NCBI GenBank assembly: GCA_004323695.1
Contig: SCRU01000028.1
Location: 1 to 64,000 of the forward strand
DNA from: Burkholderiaceae bacterium
Lineage (GTDB): Bacteria; Pseudomonadota; Gammaproteobacteria; Burkholderiales; Burkholderiaceae_C
DNA: 64,000 bases
Direction of reading: 5' to 3'
Shown: piece by piece, positions 55,202-64,000 of the stretch
Numbering within the stretch: the stretch's first letter is position 1
Layout of the letters: the number at the start of each line of letters is the position of its first letter
Position numbers and translations under genes: made by a program
The notes under the pieces: model-generated
What the model was told of the DNA's origin: nothing
The model's input: only the letters and a program-made list of their open reading frames with translations
Databases searched by the model: none

Positions 55202-56281
55202 ATGAATATCGGTCCCTTCACCCTGGCGAACCATGTGTTCGCCGCCCCGATGGCGGGTGTGACGGATCGGCCGTTCCGCCGGCTTTGCAAACGGCTGGGC
55301 GCGGGCTACGCCGTGAGCGAGATGGTGACGTCGCGCCGCGAGCTGTGGAACACGCTGAAGACCTCGCGCCGGGCCGACCACGCGGGCGAGCCAGGCCCGA
55401 TCGCGGTGCAGATTGCCGGCACCGATGCGCCCATGATGGCCGAGGCCGCGCAGTACAACATCGACCGCGGCGCGCAGATCGTCGACATCAACATGGGTTG
55501 CCCGGCGAAGAAGGTCTGCAACCGATGGGCCGGCTCGGCGCTCATGCAGGATGAAGCGCTGGCCCTGTCTATCGTGCAGGCCGTGGTGGCCGTGTGCGCG
55601 CCGCGCGGCGTGCCGGTGACGCTCAAGATGCGCACCGGCTGGTCCGCGCAGAACAGGAATGCGGTGTCGCTGGCGCGCGCCTTCGAGAGCGCCGGCGTGC
55701 AGATGCTCACGGTGCATGGGCGCACGCGCGAGCAGGGCTACAAGGGGGAGGCCGAATACGAAATCATCGCCGCCGTGAAGGCCGCGGTACGCGTGCCGGT
55801 GGTGGCCAATGGCGACATCACCTCGCCCGAGAAGGCGCGCGCCGTGCTCGCCTGCACGGGGGCCGACGCGATCATGATTGGCCGGGCGGCGCAGGGGCAG
55901 CCGTGGATTTTTCGCGAGATTGCGCACTTCCTCGCGACTGGCGAGCATCTGGCGCCGCCGCTGGTGGCCGAGGTGCGGCGCCTGCTGCTCGAGCATTTGC
56001 AGGACCATTACACGCTGTACGGTGAATTCAGCGGAGTGCGCACCGCGCGCAAGCACATCGGCTGGTACGTGCGCGCGCTGTCCGGCGGCGAAGCGTTTCG
56101 CGCCCGCATGAACCTGCTGGAAAACTGCGAGGCGCAGGCGGCGGCGGTGGCCGACTATTTTGACGAACTGGGGTCGCGCGGTGACCGGCTGTCGCGTGCT
56201 GGGGCCGGTGTGTTGACGACGGGCACGGACGAGGAACAAGAGCGACGAGGGGGACTACGGCATGAGCAAGAAGCACATTGA
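55202..56281 (+). CDS. dusB: tRNA-dihydrouridine synthase B
   Basis: 359 residues. FMN-binding TIM barrel: NHVFAAPMAGVTDRPFRRLC, VDINMGCPAKKVCNR with the catalytic Cys, and NGDITSPEKA. The C-terminal tail after about 335 is hydrophilic and overlaps fis by 20 bases. It reduces uridines in the tRNA D-loop. dusB-fis is the conserved proteobacterial pair. Confidence 0.96.
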   Translation: MNIGPFTLANHVFAAPMAGVTDRPFRRLCKRLGAGYAVSEMVTSRRELWNTLKTSRRADHAGEPGPIAVQIAGTDAPMMAEAAQYNIDRGAQIVDINMGCPAKKVCNRWAGSALMQDEALALSIVQAVVAVCAPRGVPVTLKMRTGWSAQNRNAVSLARAFESAGVQMLTVHGRTREQGYKGEAEYEIIAAVKAAVRVPVVANGDITSPEKARAVLACTGADAIMIGRAAQGQPWIFREIAHFLATGEHLAPPLVAEVRRLLLEHLQDHYTLYGEFSGVRTARKHIGWYVRALSGGEAFRARMNLLENCEAQAAAVADYFDELGSRGDRLSRAGAGVLTTGTDEEQERRGGLRHEQEAH

Positions 56282-56498
56282 AGAGTGCGTGCGCGCCAGT
56301 CTGGAGAGTTACTTCAGGGATCTGCGCGGCACCGAGCCGGGCGGCATGTACGAGATGATGGTCAAGGTGGTGGAGCGCCCGCTGCTGGAAGTGGTGATGA
56401 CCCAGGCCGACCAGAACCAGTCGCGGGCCGCCGAATGGCTGGGGCTGAACCGCAACACGCTGCGCAAGAAGCTCGTAGAACACAAATTGATCAAATGA
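56262..56498 (+). CDS. fis: Nucleoid protein Fis
   Basis: 78 residues, shorter than E. coli Fis (98) but usual for this group. C-terminal helix-turn-helix [21 protein letters not shown]. It bends DNA and activates rRNA and other growth genes. It begins inside dusB and overlaps purH by ATGA. Confidence 0.95.
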   Translation: MSKKHIEECVRASLESYFRDLRGTEPGGMYEMMVKVVERPLLEVVMTQADQNQSRAAEWLGLNRNTLRKKLVEHKLIK

Positions 56499-58123
56499 AT
56501 GCACTGATCTCCGTCTCGGACAAAGCCGGCGTTGTCGAATTCGCGCAGGCCCTGCATGCGCTCGGCATCAATCTGATCTCCACCGGCGGCACCGCCCGCC
56601 TGCTGGCCGACGCCGGCCTGCCGGTCACCGAGGTGGCAACGCTGACCGGTTTTCCCGAAATGCTGGACGGGCGCGTGAAGACGCTGCACCCGAGCGTACA
56701 TGGCGCCCTGCTGGCGCGCCGAGATATTCCGGAGCACATGGCTGCGCTGACAGCACACCGGATCGACACCATCGACTTGCTGGTGGTGAACCTGTACCCG
56801 TTCGAGGCCACGGTGGCCAAGGCGGGCTGCACGCTGGAGGAGGCGATCGAGAACATCGACATCGGTGGTCCGGCCATGGTGCGCTCCGGCGCGAAGAACT
56901 GGAAGGATGTGGCGGTGCTGACCGACGCGGTGCAGTACGCCGGCGTGCTGGACGAACTCAAGGCGCATGGCACGGTCAGCGAGAAGACGAAATTCGCGCT
57001 GTCGGTGGCGGCGTTCAACCGCGTGAGCAATTACGACGCGGCCATCAGCGACTATCTGTCTGCTATTGATTTTGAGGCTGAAAGTGTAGATTCTGTAAAG
57101 GCTAGAGCGCTTTTCCCTTCGCAAAGCAACGGCCGCTTCGTGAAACTGCAGGATCTGCGCTACGGCGAAAACCCGCACCAGCAGGCCGCGTTCTATCGAG
57201 ACCTGTATCCGGCGCCAGGCTCGCTCGTGACGGCGCGGCAACTGCAGGGCAAGGAGCTGAGCTACAACAATATTGCCGACGCCGACGCGGCCTGGGAATG
57301 CGTGAAGGGCTTCGACACGGACGCCGAAGGCGGACTTGCCCGGTCCGCGGCCTGCGTGATCGTGAAGCACGCGAACCCTTGCGGCGCGGCGCTCGGCAAG
57401 GATGCGGCCGAGGCTTATGAAAAGGCCTTCAAGACCGACCCGACTTCGGCCTTCGGCGGCATCATCGCCTTCAATCGTCCGGTGGATCTGGCCACGGCCC
57501 AGGCCATCAGCAAGCAGTTCGTCGAGGTGCTCATGGCACCGGCCTATACGCCCGATGCGCTGGAACTGTTCCAGGCCACGCGCAACCGGCAGAACGTGCG
57601 CCTGCTGGAGATCGCGCTGCCGCCGGGCGGCGCGACCGACTGGGACAACGGCCGCAATGCCGTGGATGTCAAGCGCATTGGGTCGGGCCTGCTCATGCAG
57701 ACCGCGGACAACCACATGCTGTCGCGCGGTGACCTCAAGGTCGTGAGCAAGCTGCAGCCGACGCCGCGGCAACTCGAGGATCTGCTGTTTGCCTGGAAAG
57801 TGGCGAAGTACGTCAAGTCCAATGCGATCGTGTTCTGCAAGGGTGGCATGACCATGGGCGTGGGCGCGGGCCAGATGAGCCGGCTCGATTCGGCGCGCAT
57901 CGCCAGCATCAAGGCGCAGCATGCGGGCCTGTCGCTGCAGGATACGGCGGTTGCGAGCGACGCCTTTTTCCCGTTCCGCGACGGGCTCGACGTGGTGGTT
58001 GACGCGGGCGCGACCTGCGTCATTCAGCCCGGCGGTTCGATGCGCGACCAGGAAGTGATCGCTGCCGCCGACGAGCGCGGCGTGGCCATGGTGTTCAGCG
58101 GCGTGCGCCACTTCCGGCACTGA
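56495..58123 (+). CDS. purH: Bifunctional AICAR formyltransferase/IMP cyclohydrolase
   Basis: 542 residues. N-terminal IMP cyclohydrolase domain ([29 protein letters not shown]) and C-terminal AICAR transformylase domain ([24 protein letters not shown]). It catalyses the last two steps of IMP synthesis. Between the domains (57060-57122) lies an A/T-rich in-frame stretch ([19 protein letters not shown]) with a short-repeat copy, longer than the matching linker in E. coli. Confidence 0.97.
   Translation: MNALISVSDKAGVVEFAQALHALGINLISTGGTARLLADAGLPVTEVATLTGFPEMLDGRVKTLHPSVHGALLARRDIPEHMAALTAHRIDTIDLLVVNLYPFEATVAKAGCTLEEAIENIDIGGPAMVRSGAKNWKDVAVLTDAVQYAGVLDELKAHGTVSEKTKFALSVAAFNRVSNYDAAISDYLSAIDFEAESVDSVKARALFPSQSNGRFVKLQDLRYGENPHQQAAFYRDLYPAPGSLVTARQLQGKELSYNNIADADAAWECVKGFDTDAEGGLARSAACVIVKHANPCGAALGKDAAEAYEKAFKTDPTSAFGGIIAFNRPVDLATAQAISKQFVEVLMAPAYTPDALELFQATRNRQNVRLLEIALPPGGATDWDNGRNAVDVKRIGSGLLMQTADNHMLSRGDLKVVSKLQPTPRQLEDLLFAWKVAKYVKSNAIVFCKGGMTMGVGAGQMSRLDSARIASIKAQHAGLSLQDTAVASDAFFPFRDGLDVVVDAGATCVIQPGGSMRDQEVIAAADERGVAMVFSGVRHFRH
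57061..57080 (+). repeat. AT-rich short repeat copy inside purH
   Basis: TGCTATTGATTTTGAGGCTG, start of a 60-base A/T-rich in-frame stretch in the interdomain linker. Confidence 0.45.
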
Positions 58124-58368
58124 GCGACGGGCGCCCGCCGGCTCATGGCGGGGTGTCGGGCTGCGCGCACGCCGTGACCTGCGTTTTCCCATTCTCGGCG
58201 GCCCGCGCCGCGCTACGGGCCCCGGTACAGGCAGACAGCGACTCATCGAAAAAACTGATGATCGTATAACGAAATTTAGCGTTTGCCGCGACCGGCCACG
58301 CGGTCGATACTGCGCCCCATCTGCCATCGTGCGAACCGGCACAGGCAGCGAATCACAGGAGACCCCCC
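58124..58368. other. Gap between purH and the hydro-lyase gene
   Basis: 245 bases. A hairpin CCCGCC/GGCGGG near 58131-58160 lacks a T-run. TATAAC at 58265-58270 could be a -10 for the downstream operon, without a good -35. Confidence 0.35.
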
Positions 58369-59193
58369 GTGTCCGTCGTCCCCCCTCGCGCACCGGCAAC
58401 CGCCGGGCGAGCCTCGCTGATGAGCGCCCGTGAAGTGCGCCAGGAGATCCGCGCCGGCCGCTGGCGCGACCATACCAGCGGGCTCGCTCCGCTCAACGTG
58501 CAGGGCAACGTGGTGATCCTGCCGGCCAGCCTGGCGTCCGACTTCCTGCGGTTTTGCCAACGCAACCCCAAGCCGTGCCCGCTGCTGGGCGTGTCCGAAC
58601 CTGGCGACCCGATGTTGCCGACCCTGGGCGCCGACATCGACATCCGCAGCGACGTGCCGCGCTATCGTGTCTGGCGTAACGGCGAACTGGCCGATGAACC
58701 GGCGGATATTGCGGCGTTGTGGCAGGGCGACCTGGTGACTTTCGTACTCGGTTGCTCGTTCTCGTTCGAGCATGCGCTGATCGAAGCCGGGATCGAACTG
58801 CGCCACGTGCGCCAGGGAAGGAACGTGGCGATGTACCGCACGAATATTCCGACTGCGCCGGCCGGGCCGTTTCACGGCCCGCTGGTGGTGTCGATGCGCC
58901 CCATGAAAGCCGCCGATGCGATTCGCGCGGTGCAGATCACTGCGCGCGTGTCGGCGGTGCACGGTGCGCCGGTGCACCTGGGCGATCCCGCGCTGATTGG
59001 CATCACCGACATTGCCCGTCCCGATTTCGGCGACCCGGTGGCCATCGAACCCGACGAGCTGCCGGTGTTCTGGGCGTGCGGTGTCACGCCGCAGGCCGTG
59101 GTGATGGCGGCGCGTCCCGGGTTCTGCATCACGCATGCACCTGGGTACATGCTCGTCACGGATTGGCTCAACCGTGACCTTCCGTTCACCTGA
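58369..59193 (+). CDS. Putative hydro-lyase (DUF1445/UPF0317 family)
   Basis: 274 residues, cytoplasmic. Recognisable blocks: [38 protein letters not shown] and the C-terminal [14 protein letters not shown]. Members are often next to 5-oxoprolinase genes; related proteins have D-glutamate cyclase activity. GTG 58369 has AGGAGA 6-8 bases upstream. It heads a row of same-strand genes including a Liv-type importer and, at the end of the window, pxpB. Confidence 0.87.
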   Translation: MSVVPPRAPATAGRASLMSAREVRQEIRAGRWRDHTSGLAPLNVQGNVVILPASLASDFLRFCQRNPKPCPLLGVSEPGDPMLPTLGADIDIRSDVPRYRVWRNGELADEPADIAALWQGDLVTFVLGCSFSFEHALIEAGIELRHVRQGRNVAMYRTNIPTAPAGPFHGPLVVSMRPMKAADAIRAVQITARVSAVHGAPVHLGDPALIGITDIARPDFGDPVAIEPDELPVFWACGVTPQAVVMAARPGFCITHAPGYMLVTDWLNRDLPFT

Positions 59194-59263
59194 TGCCCTG
59201 GAGACCGTCACTGGGCAGAAGGCTCCGAGAGCCGGCATTACCAATTTTTACAGGAGACTCAGA

Positions 59264-60514
59264 ATGAAAAAGCTGTTCGCAATCTTGATCTCGTGCCTTG
59301 GGATCGCGCTGACGTCCAACGCGTCGGCCCAGGACAAGGTCATCAAGATAGGAGCCATCTATCCGCTCAGCGGTGCGTTGGCCTCCACCGGCATTCAATT
59401 GAAACATGCCATCGAGCTCGGGGAGGACATCGTCAACCAGGATCATCCGGAACTGAAGGGCATACCGCTGGCGGCTGGCGCGGGCCTGCCCCGTCTGGGA
59501 GGCGCCAAAATCCAGGTCATCTTTGCCGACTCGCAGGGCAATCCCAGCGTGGGGCAGGCCGAGGCGCAGCGCCTGATCGATCATGAGCATGTGGTGGCGC
59601 TGATCGGCGCCTATCAGTCGGACGTCACCAAGACCACCAGCCGGATCGCCGAGCAGCGCGAAATTCCGTACATGAACCCGGAGTCCAGCAGCCCCCAGCT
59701 CACGGAGCAGGGCTACAAGTGGTTCTTTCGCACCACGCCGAACGATGAGACCTTCATCCACAACATGATGCAATTTCTGGACGGCGTGAAAACCTTGCCG
59801 ACCAAGAAAATTGCCGTGGTTTACGAAAATACGGACTTTGGCGTCAACACCGACAAGGCGGTCAAAAAATTCGCGGCGCAGTCGGGCCGCACAGTAGTCG
59901 CCGACATCGCCTATTCGGCGGGCTCGCCATCGCTGAACGCGGAAACCCAGAAGCTGGCCGCCGCGAAGCCGGATGTCGCCATATTTGCCAGCTACACATC
60001 GGACGCCATGCTGTTCGTACGCACCATGCGCCAGATGAAATACGCGCCGCCGATTTTCCTGGCGAACGATGCGGGTTTCATCGACCCGCGCTTCATCTCC
60101 GAGGTGGGCCCGCAGGTGCAGGGTGTCCTGACGCGCGACGTGTGGTCGAATGATCTGTACACCATCAAGCCGGTGATCAAGCAGCTCAACGACATGTTCA
60201 AACCGCGATCGGGCGGCAATGACCTGAATGGCAACAGCGCGCGGTCGCTGCAAGGCATTCTGACGCTGGCCGACGCCATCAACCGGGCTGGCTCCACCAG
60301 TCCCGATGCCATTCGCAAGGCGCTGGCGGCGACCGACCTGACTGCGGACCAGATCATCATGCCCTGGGCGGGCGTCAAGTTCGACAGCAAGGGACAGAAC
60401 CTGGAAGGGCAGGGCCTGATCCTGCAATTGGTTGGAAAGGACTACCAAACCGTGTGGCCCACGCGCTACAAGAAGATGGACAACCTGCCCACGCTTCCGT
60501 TCACCTGGAAGTGA
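59264..60514 (+). CDS. Branched-chain-amino-acid-type ABC substrate-binding protein
   Basis: 416 residues with signal peptide (MKKLFAILISCLGIALTSNA, cleavage after ASA). LivJ/K fold: VIKIGAIYPLSGALASTGIQ, VVALIGAYQSDVTKTTSRIA, YENTDFGVNTDKAVKKFA. Liv-type binding proteins take many amides and acids, so the ligand must come from context; 5-oxoproline is suggested. CAGGAG precedes ATG 59264. Confidence 0.92.
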   Translation: MKKLFAILISCLGIALTSNASAQDKVIKIGAIYPLSGALASTGIQLKHAIELGEDIVNQDHPELKGIPLAAGAGLPRLGGAKIQVIFADSQGNPSVGQAEAQRLIDHEHVVALIGAYQSDVTKTTSRIAEQREIPYMNPESSSPQLTEQGYKWFFRTTPNDETFIHNMMQFLDGVKTLPTKKIAVVYENTDFGVNTDKAVKKFAAQSGRTVVADIAYSAGSPSLNAETQKLAAAKPDVAIFASYTSDAMLFVRTMRQMKYAPPIFLANDAGFIDPRFISEVGPQVQGVLTRDVWSNDLYTIKPVIKQLNDMFKPRSGGNDLNGNSARSLQGILTLADAINRAGSTSPDAIRKALAATDLTADQIIMPWAGVKFDSKGQNLEGQGLILQLVGKDYQTVWPTRYKKMDNLPTLPFTWK

Positions 60515-60559
60515 CCGGCCCCCAGACGCACGTCCAACCGCGCCAGCCAGGAGAGCAAA

Positions 60560-61411
60560 GTGTTCGAGGCACTCGCCACGGGTTTACTCAACGGTTTGAT
60601 CTATGCGCTGATTGCGGTCGGTCTGGCCTTGATCTGGGGAATCACCGACGTGATCAATTTCGCGCACGGCGAGTTCCTGATGCTGGGCATGTACGCGGCC
60701 TACTGGCTGTTCACCCTCGGACATCTTGATCCGACACTCTCGGCGCCACTGGTGGCCTGCGCGCTGGGGTTCGTCGGGTTTCTTTCCTACGCGCTGATCA
60801 TCCGGCCATTGCAACGCGCGCCGGCGATGATCGTGATCCTGGCGACCTTTGGCCTGGGGCTGGTGCTGCGTCAGCTGGCCTTCATCTTTTTTTCGCCAGA
60901 CTACCGAAATCTGCCGGACACCTGGTTGTCGGGCAGCGTCAGCGCCGCAGGCGTTTCGTTCGGGTTGCCCCAGGTCGCGACCGGGGTGGTTTCCCTGGTG
61001 GTGATCGTGCTGCTGTTCGTGCTGGTGTATCGCACGCGCTGGGGCCAGGCATTGCAGGCGGTGGCGGAAGATCGACAGGCCGCTTCTTTCATGGGCATTG
61101 CCGCCGATCGCATCAATGCCCAGGTCTGGATTCTGGGCAGCGCGGCGGTCGGCCTGGCCGGCGCGCTGCTCACCACCTTCTTCTACGTGTTTCCCTCCGT
61201 CGGCAGTGTGTTTGGGCTGATGGCTTTCGTCGCCGTCGCCATGGGCGGATTCGGATCCTTGCCCGGCGCCTTTATCTCCGGCGTCCTGATTGGCGTCATC
61301 GAGGCGATGACCGGCTACTGGCTGGAGCCTGCCTACAAGACGGTGAGCATTTTCCTGATCTTCCTGCTGGTGCTGTGGTATCGGCCGCGTGGCCTCTTCG
61401 GGCGTTGGTGA
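60560..61411 (+). CDS. Liv-type ABC permease (LivH)
   Basis: 283 residues, about eight membrane segments. LivH motifs: ITDVINFAHGEFLMLGMYAA and VAVAMGGFGSLPGAFISGVL. GTG 60560 follows AGGAGAG. It pairs with the LivM-type permease that starts directly after it. Confidence 0.92.
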   Translation: MFEALATGLLNGLIYALIAVGLALIWGITDVINFAHGEFLMLGMYAAYWLFTLGHLDPTLSAPLVACALGFVGFLSYALIIRPLQRAPAMIVILATFGLGLVLRQLAFIFFSPDYRNLPDTWLSGSVSAAGVSFGLPQVATGVVSLVVIVLLFVLVYRTRWGQALQAVAEDRQAASFMGIAADRINAQVWILGSAAVGLAGALLTTFFYVFPSVGSVFGLMAFVAVAMGGFGSLPGAFISGVLIGVIEAMTGYWLEPAYKTVSIFLIFLLVLWYRPRGLFGRW

Positions 61412-61412
61412 A

Positions 61413-62417
61413 ATGCAAAATCAAAATACACCGACGCGCCTGCAGGCAACCTGGGCCCGCACCGCCGGTCTCCATGGGGCCGCGCGCTGGCTCGTAGCGA
61501 TCGTGGCCGGACTGGTGCTGTTTCCATTGCTGGTGACCGATCCGTTTTCGCAGCAAGTCGTCGTCATGACGCTGATGTTCGGCGCGCTGGGCGCCGCATG
61601 GAACCTCGTGGGGGGCTTTCTCGGCCGGGTTTCGTTCGGGCATGCGGTATTTCTGGGGGTTGGCGCCTATGCCACGCTGCTGCTGCTGAACGTGCTGCAC
61701 CTGAGCCCCTGGTTTGGCATTCCACTGGGGGGCGTCGTCGCGGCGGCCGTGGCCTTCATCGTCGGCAAGCCCACGTTGCGATTGACGGGGCACTATTTTG
61801 CGATGGCGACGATTGCCTTGCTGGCCGTGGCCCAGTTGCTGGTGGTCAACTGGAGCTGGGCCGGCGGCGCTTCCGGCATCGAAGCCCCGATCGCGAACAA
61901 TGCCTGGCTGCTGCTGTTCCGTTCCAAGGCGCCGTACTACTGGCTTGCATTGGGGCTGGCCGTGCTGACGTTCTGGGCCACCGCCCGGCTGGCGCGGTCG
62001 AAGACGGGGTACTACTGGCGCGCGATCAATGGCGACGAGGCGGCGGCACGCAGCCTGGGCGTGCCCGCGGAACGCTACAAGATGCGTGCTTTTGTGGTAT
62101 CCGCGGCGCTGACCGGAATGTGGGGCGGGTTCTATGCCATCTATATCGGCTTCATCGATCCTGATTCGGCGTTCAATCTGACGCTGTCCATCCAGATCGT
62201 GCTGGTGGCGATTCTTGGCGGCGTCGGCACGATTGCCGGCCCCTGGCTGGGGGCCGCGCTGCTGATCCCTTTTGCGCAGGGCATGCGCGTCGCGATGGGA
62301 AGTTCCGGCCAGGGCATCGATCTGCTGCTCTATGGGCTGGCGATCATTCTTGTGAGCCTGTTCCTGCCGAAAGGCCTGATGACGTTGAGGTGGCGCCGTG
62401 GCTCTTCTGGAGGTTAA
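61413..62417 (+). CDS. Liv-type ABC permease (LivM)
   Basis: 334 residues with LGAAWNLVGGFLGRVSFGHA and VAILGGVGTIAGPWLGAALL, typical LivM blocks. ATG 61413 starts one base after the LivH stop. The 3' end overlaps the ATPase gene by 20 bases. Confidence 0.92.
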   Translation: MQNQNTPTRLQATWARTAGLHGAARWLVAIVAGLVLFPLLVTDPFSQQVVVMTLMFGALGAAWNLVGGFLGRVSFGHAVFLGVGAYATLLLLNVLHLSPWFGIPLGGVVAAAVAFIVGKPTLRLTGHYFAMATIALLAVAQLLVVNWSWAGGASGIEAPIANNAWLLLFRSKAPYYWLALGLAVLTFWATARLARSKTGYYWRAINGDEAAARSLGVPAERYKMRAFVVSAALTGMWGGFYAIYIGFIDPDSAFNLTLSIQIVLVAILGGVGTIAGPWLGAALLIPFAQGMRVAMGSSGQGIDLLLYGLAIILVSLFLPKGLMTLRWRRGSSGG

Positions 62418-63120
62418 AAACCTGACCAAGCGATTTGGCGGCCTGATCGCGAATCGCGACATCAGCCTGCAAGTCGATGCGGGCGAAATCGTCGCCATCA
62501 TCGGCCCCAACGGCGCGGGCAAGAGCACGCTGTTCAATGGCCTGGCGGGGCACCATGCGCCGACGTCCGGCAGCGTGACGTTCGATGGCGCCGAGCTGGT
62601 CGGCCTGACGCCGGAAGCAGTCGCCGCCGCCGGACTGATGCGCACTTATCAGATTCCGCGCAGTTTTGCAGCGATGTCCGTGCTGGAAAACGTGATGATC
62701 GGTGCGCTGCTGCGTCACCCCACGCTGGGCGGGGCGCGCGCCGCGGCGCAGCAGGTGCTGGATGCCGTCGGCTTGGGCGAGCGCGGTGCGATGCTGGCGG
62801 GGGCGCTGAACGTCGCGGGGCAAAAGCGCGTCGAGCTGGCGCGCGCGCTGGCGGCGTCCCCCAAATTGTTGCTGCTCGACGAAGTGGCTGGCGGGCTCAA
62901 TCCCGGTGAAGCGCTCGAGCTGGCGGAAATATTGCGCGCGATTCATGCCAGGGGCGTGACGCTGGTGATTGTCGAGCATGTGCTGGAAGTCGTGATGCAA
63001 CTGGCGCACCGCGTCCTGGTGCTGAACTTCGGGCAACTCATCGCATCGGGCACACCGCGGGACATCGTCCGGAACCCGGAAGTGATCGAAGCCTATCTGG
63101 GGAGAAAATACCGTGCTTGA
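62398..63120 (+). CDS. Liv-type ABC ATPase (LivG) with an atypical signature motif
   Basis: 240 residues. Walker A GPNGAGKST and Walker B LLLLDEVAGGLNP are normal. The signature reads LNVAGQKRVELARAL instead of LS-x-GQ-type, an unusual insertion-like change at the helical domain, yet Gly-Gln and the following helix are kept. GTG 62398 starts inside the LivM gene; its end overlaps the LivF gene. Confidence 0.9.
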   Translation: MALLEVKNLTKRFGGLIANRDISLQVDAGEIVAIIGPNGAGKSTLFNGLAGHHAPTSGSVTFDGAELVGLTPEAVAAAGLMRTYQIPRSFAAMSVLENVMIGALLRHPTLGGARAAAQQVLDAVGLGERGAMLAGALNVAGQKRVELARALAASPKLLLLDEVAGGLNPGEALELAEILRAIHARGVTLVIVEHVLEVVMQLAHRVLVLNFGQLIASGTPRDIVRNPEVIEAYLGRKYRA

Positions 63121-63832
63121 AGGCGCGTTGCTCAAGGTCAACGGACTGCACGTGAGCTACGGCGGCGTGCAGGCGGTGCGGGGCGTTTCGCTGGAAGTGC
63201 GGGCGGGCGAAATTACGGCGCTGCTGGGCGCCAACGGTGCGGGTAAATCGAGCACGCTGCTGTCCATTGTCGGCGCCGTGCGGCCGAAAGCCGGCTCCGT
63301 CATGTTCGATGGGCGCGACATTACCGGACTCACCCCCGACGCGCTGGTGCGGCGCGGCATTGGATTGATTCCCGAAGGGGGGCGCGTGTTTGCGCGACAG
63401 TCCGTCCTGCAGAACCTGCGGCTGGGCGCCTATGTCGTCGCCGGCGCCGGGGTTCAGCGCCAGCGCCTGGACCAGGTGTTTGCGTTGTTCCCGCGCCTCG
63501 CCGAACGGCGCACCCAGGTGGCCGGCACGCTGTCGGGGGGCGAGCGGCAAATGCTGGCGATCGGGCGCGCGCTCATGAGCGGCCCGCGGCTGCTGCTGGT
63601 GGACGAGCCCAGTCTGGGCCTGTCTCCGCTGTTGGTGGAGACGGTGTTCGATACGCTTGCCGACCTGAACCGGCACGGCATATCCATCTTGCTGGTCGAG
63701 CAGAACATGGCACAGGCACTCGAAGTGGCCACCCGTGCCTACGTGATGCAAAGCGGTGCGATTGCCCTGCAGGGCAGCGCGGCGGAAATCAGCTCATCGG
63801 ACGAGGTCAGGCGAGCTTATCTTGGGCTGTGA
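63113..63832 (+). CDS. Liv-type ABC ATPase (LivF)
   Basis: 239 residues. Walker A GANGAGKSS, signature LSGGERQMLAIGRAL, Walker B LLLVDEPSLGLSP. The first bases overlap the LivG gene by 8. It completes the five-part importer. Confidence 0.94.
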   Translation: MLEGALLKVNGLHVSYGGVQAVRGVSLEVRAGEITALLGANGAGKSSTLLSIVGAVRPKAGSVMFDGRDITGLTPDALVRRGIGLIPEGGRVFARQSVLQNLRLGAYVVAGAGVQRQRLDQVFALFPRLAERRTQVAGTLSGGERQMLAIGRALMSGPRLLLVDEPSLGLSPLLVETVFDTLADLNRHGISILLVEQNMAQALEVATRAYVMQSGAIALQGSAAEISSSDEVRRAYLGL

Positions 63833-63835
63833 GCC

Positions 63836-64000
63836 ATGGCCGGGCAACACGGGATGAATGACGCCGCGCCATCGGCGCTGCCGCAGGCGCGCCTGCTGTG
63901 GCTGGGCGACTGCGCGCTCACGTTGGAGTTCGGCAGTGTGGCCGATCCAGGGATCCACGCGCGCGTGCTCGGCTTCGCGCAAGCGCTCGAGGCGCGCGCC
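63836..64000 (+). CDS. pxpB: 5-oxoprolinase subunit B (PxpB/KipI-like), N-terminal part
   Basis: ATG 63836 opens a frame of 55 codons to the window edge. Residues 18-55 (RLLWLGDCALTLEFGSVADP then GIHARVLGFAQALE) match the start of PxpB/KipI/allophanate-hydrolase-subunit-1 proteins. PxpB with PxpA and PxpC cleaves 5-oxoproline to glutamate using ATP. The start lies 3 bases after the LivF stop, so it is in the same operon. ATG 63854 is an alternative start. Confidence 0.72.
   Translation, partial: MAGQHGMNDAAPSALPQARLLWLGDCALTLEFGSVADPGIHARVLGFAQALEARA

Overview
The window is high-GC chromosomal DNA from a betaproteobacterium, most likely family Comamonadaceae (Burkholderiales). The evidence is the gene order (accB-accC-prmA-zinc-ribbon protein-PfkB kinase, an Ala/Lys/Pro histone H1-like gene, nrdB-nrdA, ampD-pilR-pilS, dusB-fis-purH), high-GC codon use, and short AT-rich palindrome-like repeats scattered through genes. 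Species cannot be named from the sequence.

Layout. 1-6731: a partial acyl-CoA synthetase, a small uncharacterised protein, a TlpA-like thioredoxin, acetyl-CoA carboxylase accBC with a structured leader, prmA, an MJ0042 zinc-ribbon membrane protein and a PfkB sugar kinase. 6730-19594: a urea island bounded on both sides by decayed IS630-family copies in the same orientation. It carries a NiCoT nickel permease, ureGFECBA (minus strand), the urea ABC importer urtABCDE (plus strand) and ureD (minus strand). The divergent ureA/urtA gap holds two opposed sigma54-type promoters and one NtrC-type palindrome, so uptake and hydrolysis of urea look jointly nitrogen-controlled. 19616-29751: H1-like gene and its terminator, class Ia ribonucleotide reductase nrdB/nrdA with two NrdR boxes 32 bp apart over a sigma70 promoter, then ampD, pilR, pilS, a PP0621-like protein and a cytochrome c assembly protein, the last five tightly overlapped. 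29849-34986: ffh, a DUF1161 protein, miaB, an exported hypothetical, an unusual formyltransferase-ACT-ACT fusion and a tRNA-Met with its own promoter element and terminator. 35011-38467: a phenylacetate-type block (enoyl-CoA hydratase, paaG, paaI, paaK) around a TetR/PaaR-like palindrome.

38579-45566: a five-gene sugar-type (CUT2-like) ABC importer operon in which one permease is fused to a strictosidine-synthase/SMP-30-like beta-propeller and the next gene is a free-standing propeller; the ligand is unknown. This is the best candidate for an undescribed system here. 45669-58123: mostly housekeeping (DUF3108 protein, M61 peptidase, dsbC, UbiH-type hydroxylase, MOSC protein, ychF, a PLP-dependent lyase, two DedA/YqaA membrane proteins, dusB-fis-purH). 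58369-64000: a putative hydro-lyase, a complete branched-chain-type (Liv) ABC importer and the start of a 5-oxoprolinase subunit B gene, suggesting a 5-oxoproline or related amide uptake and breakdown locus.

All calls come from reading the sequence and translations; no database search was run.
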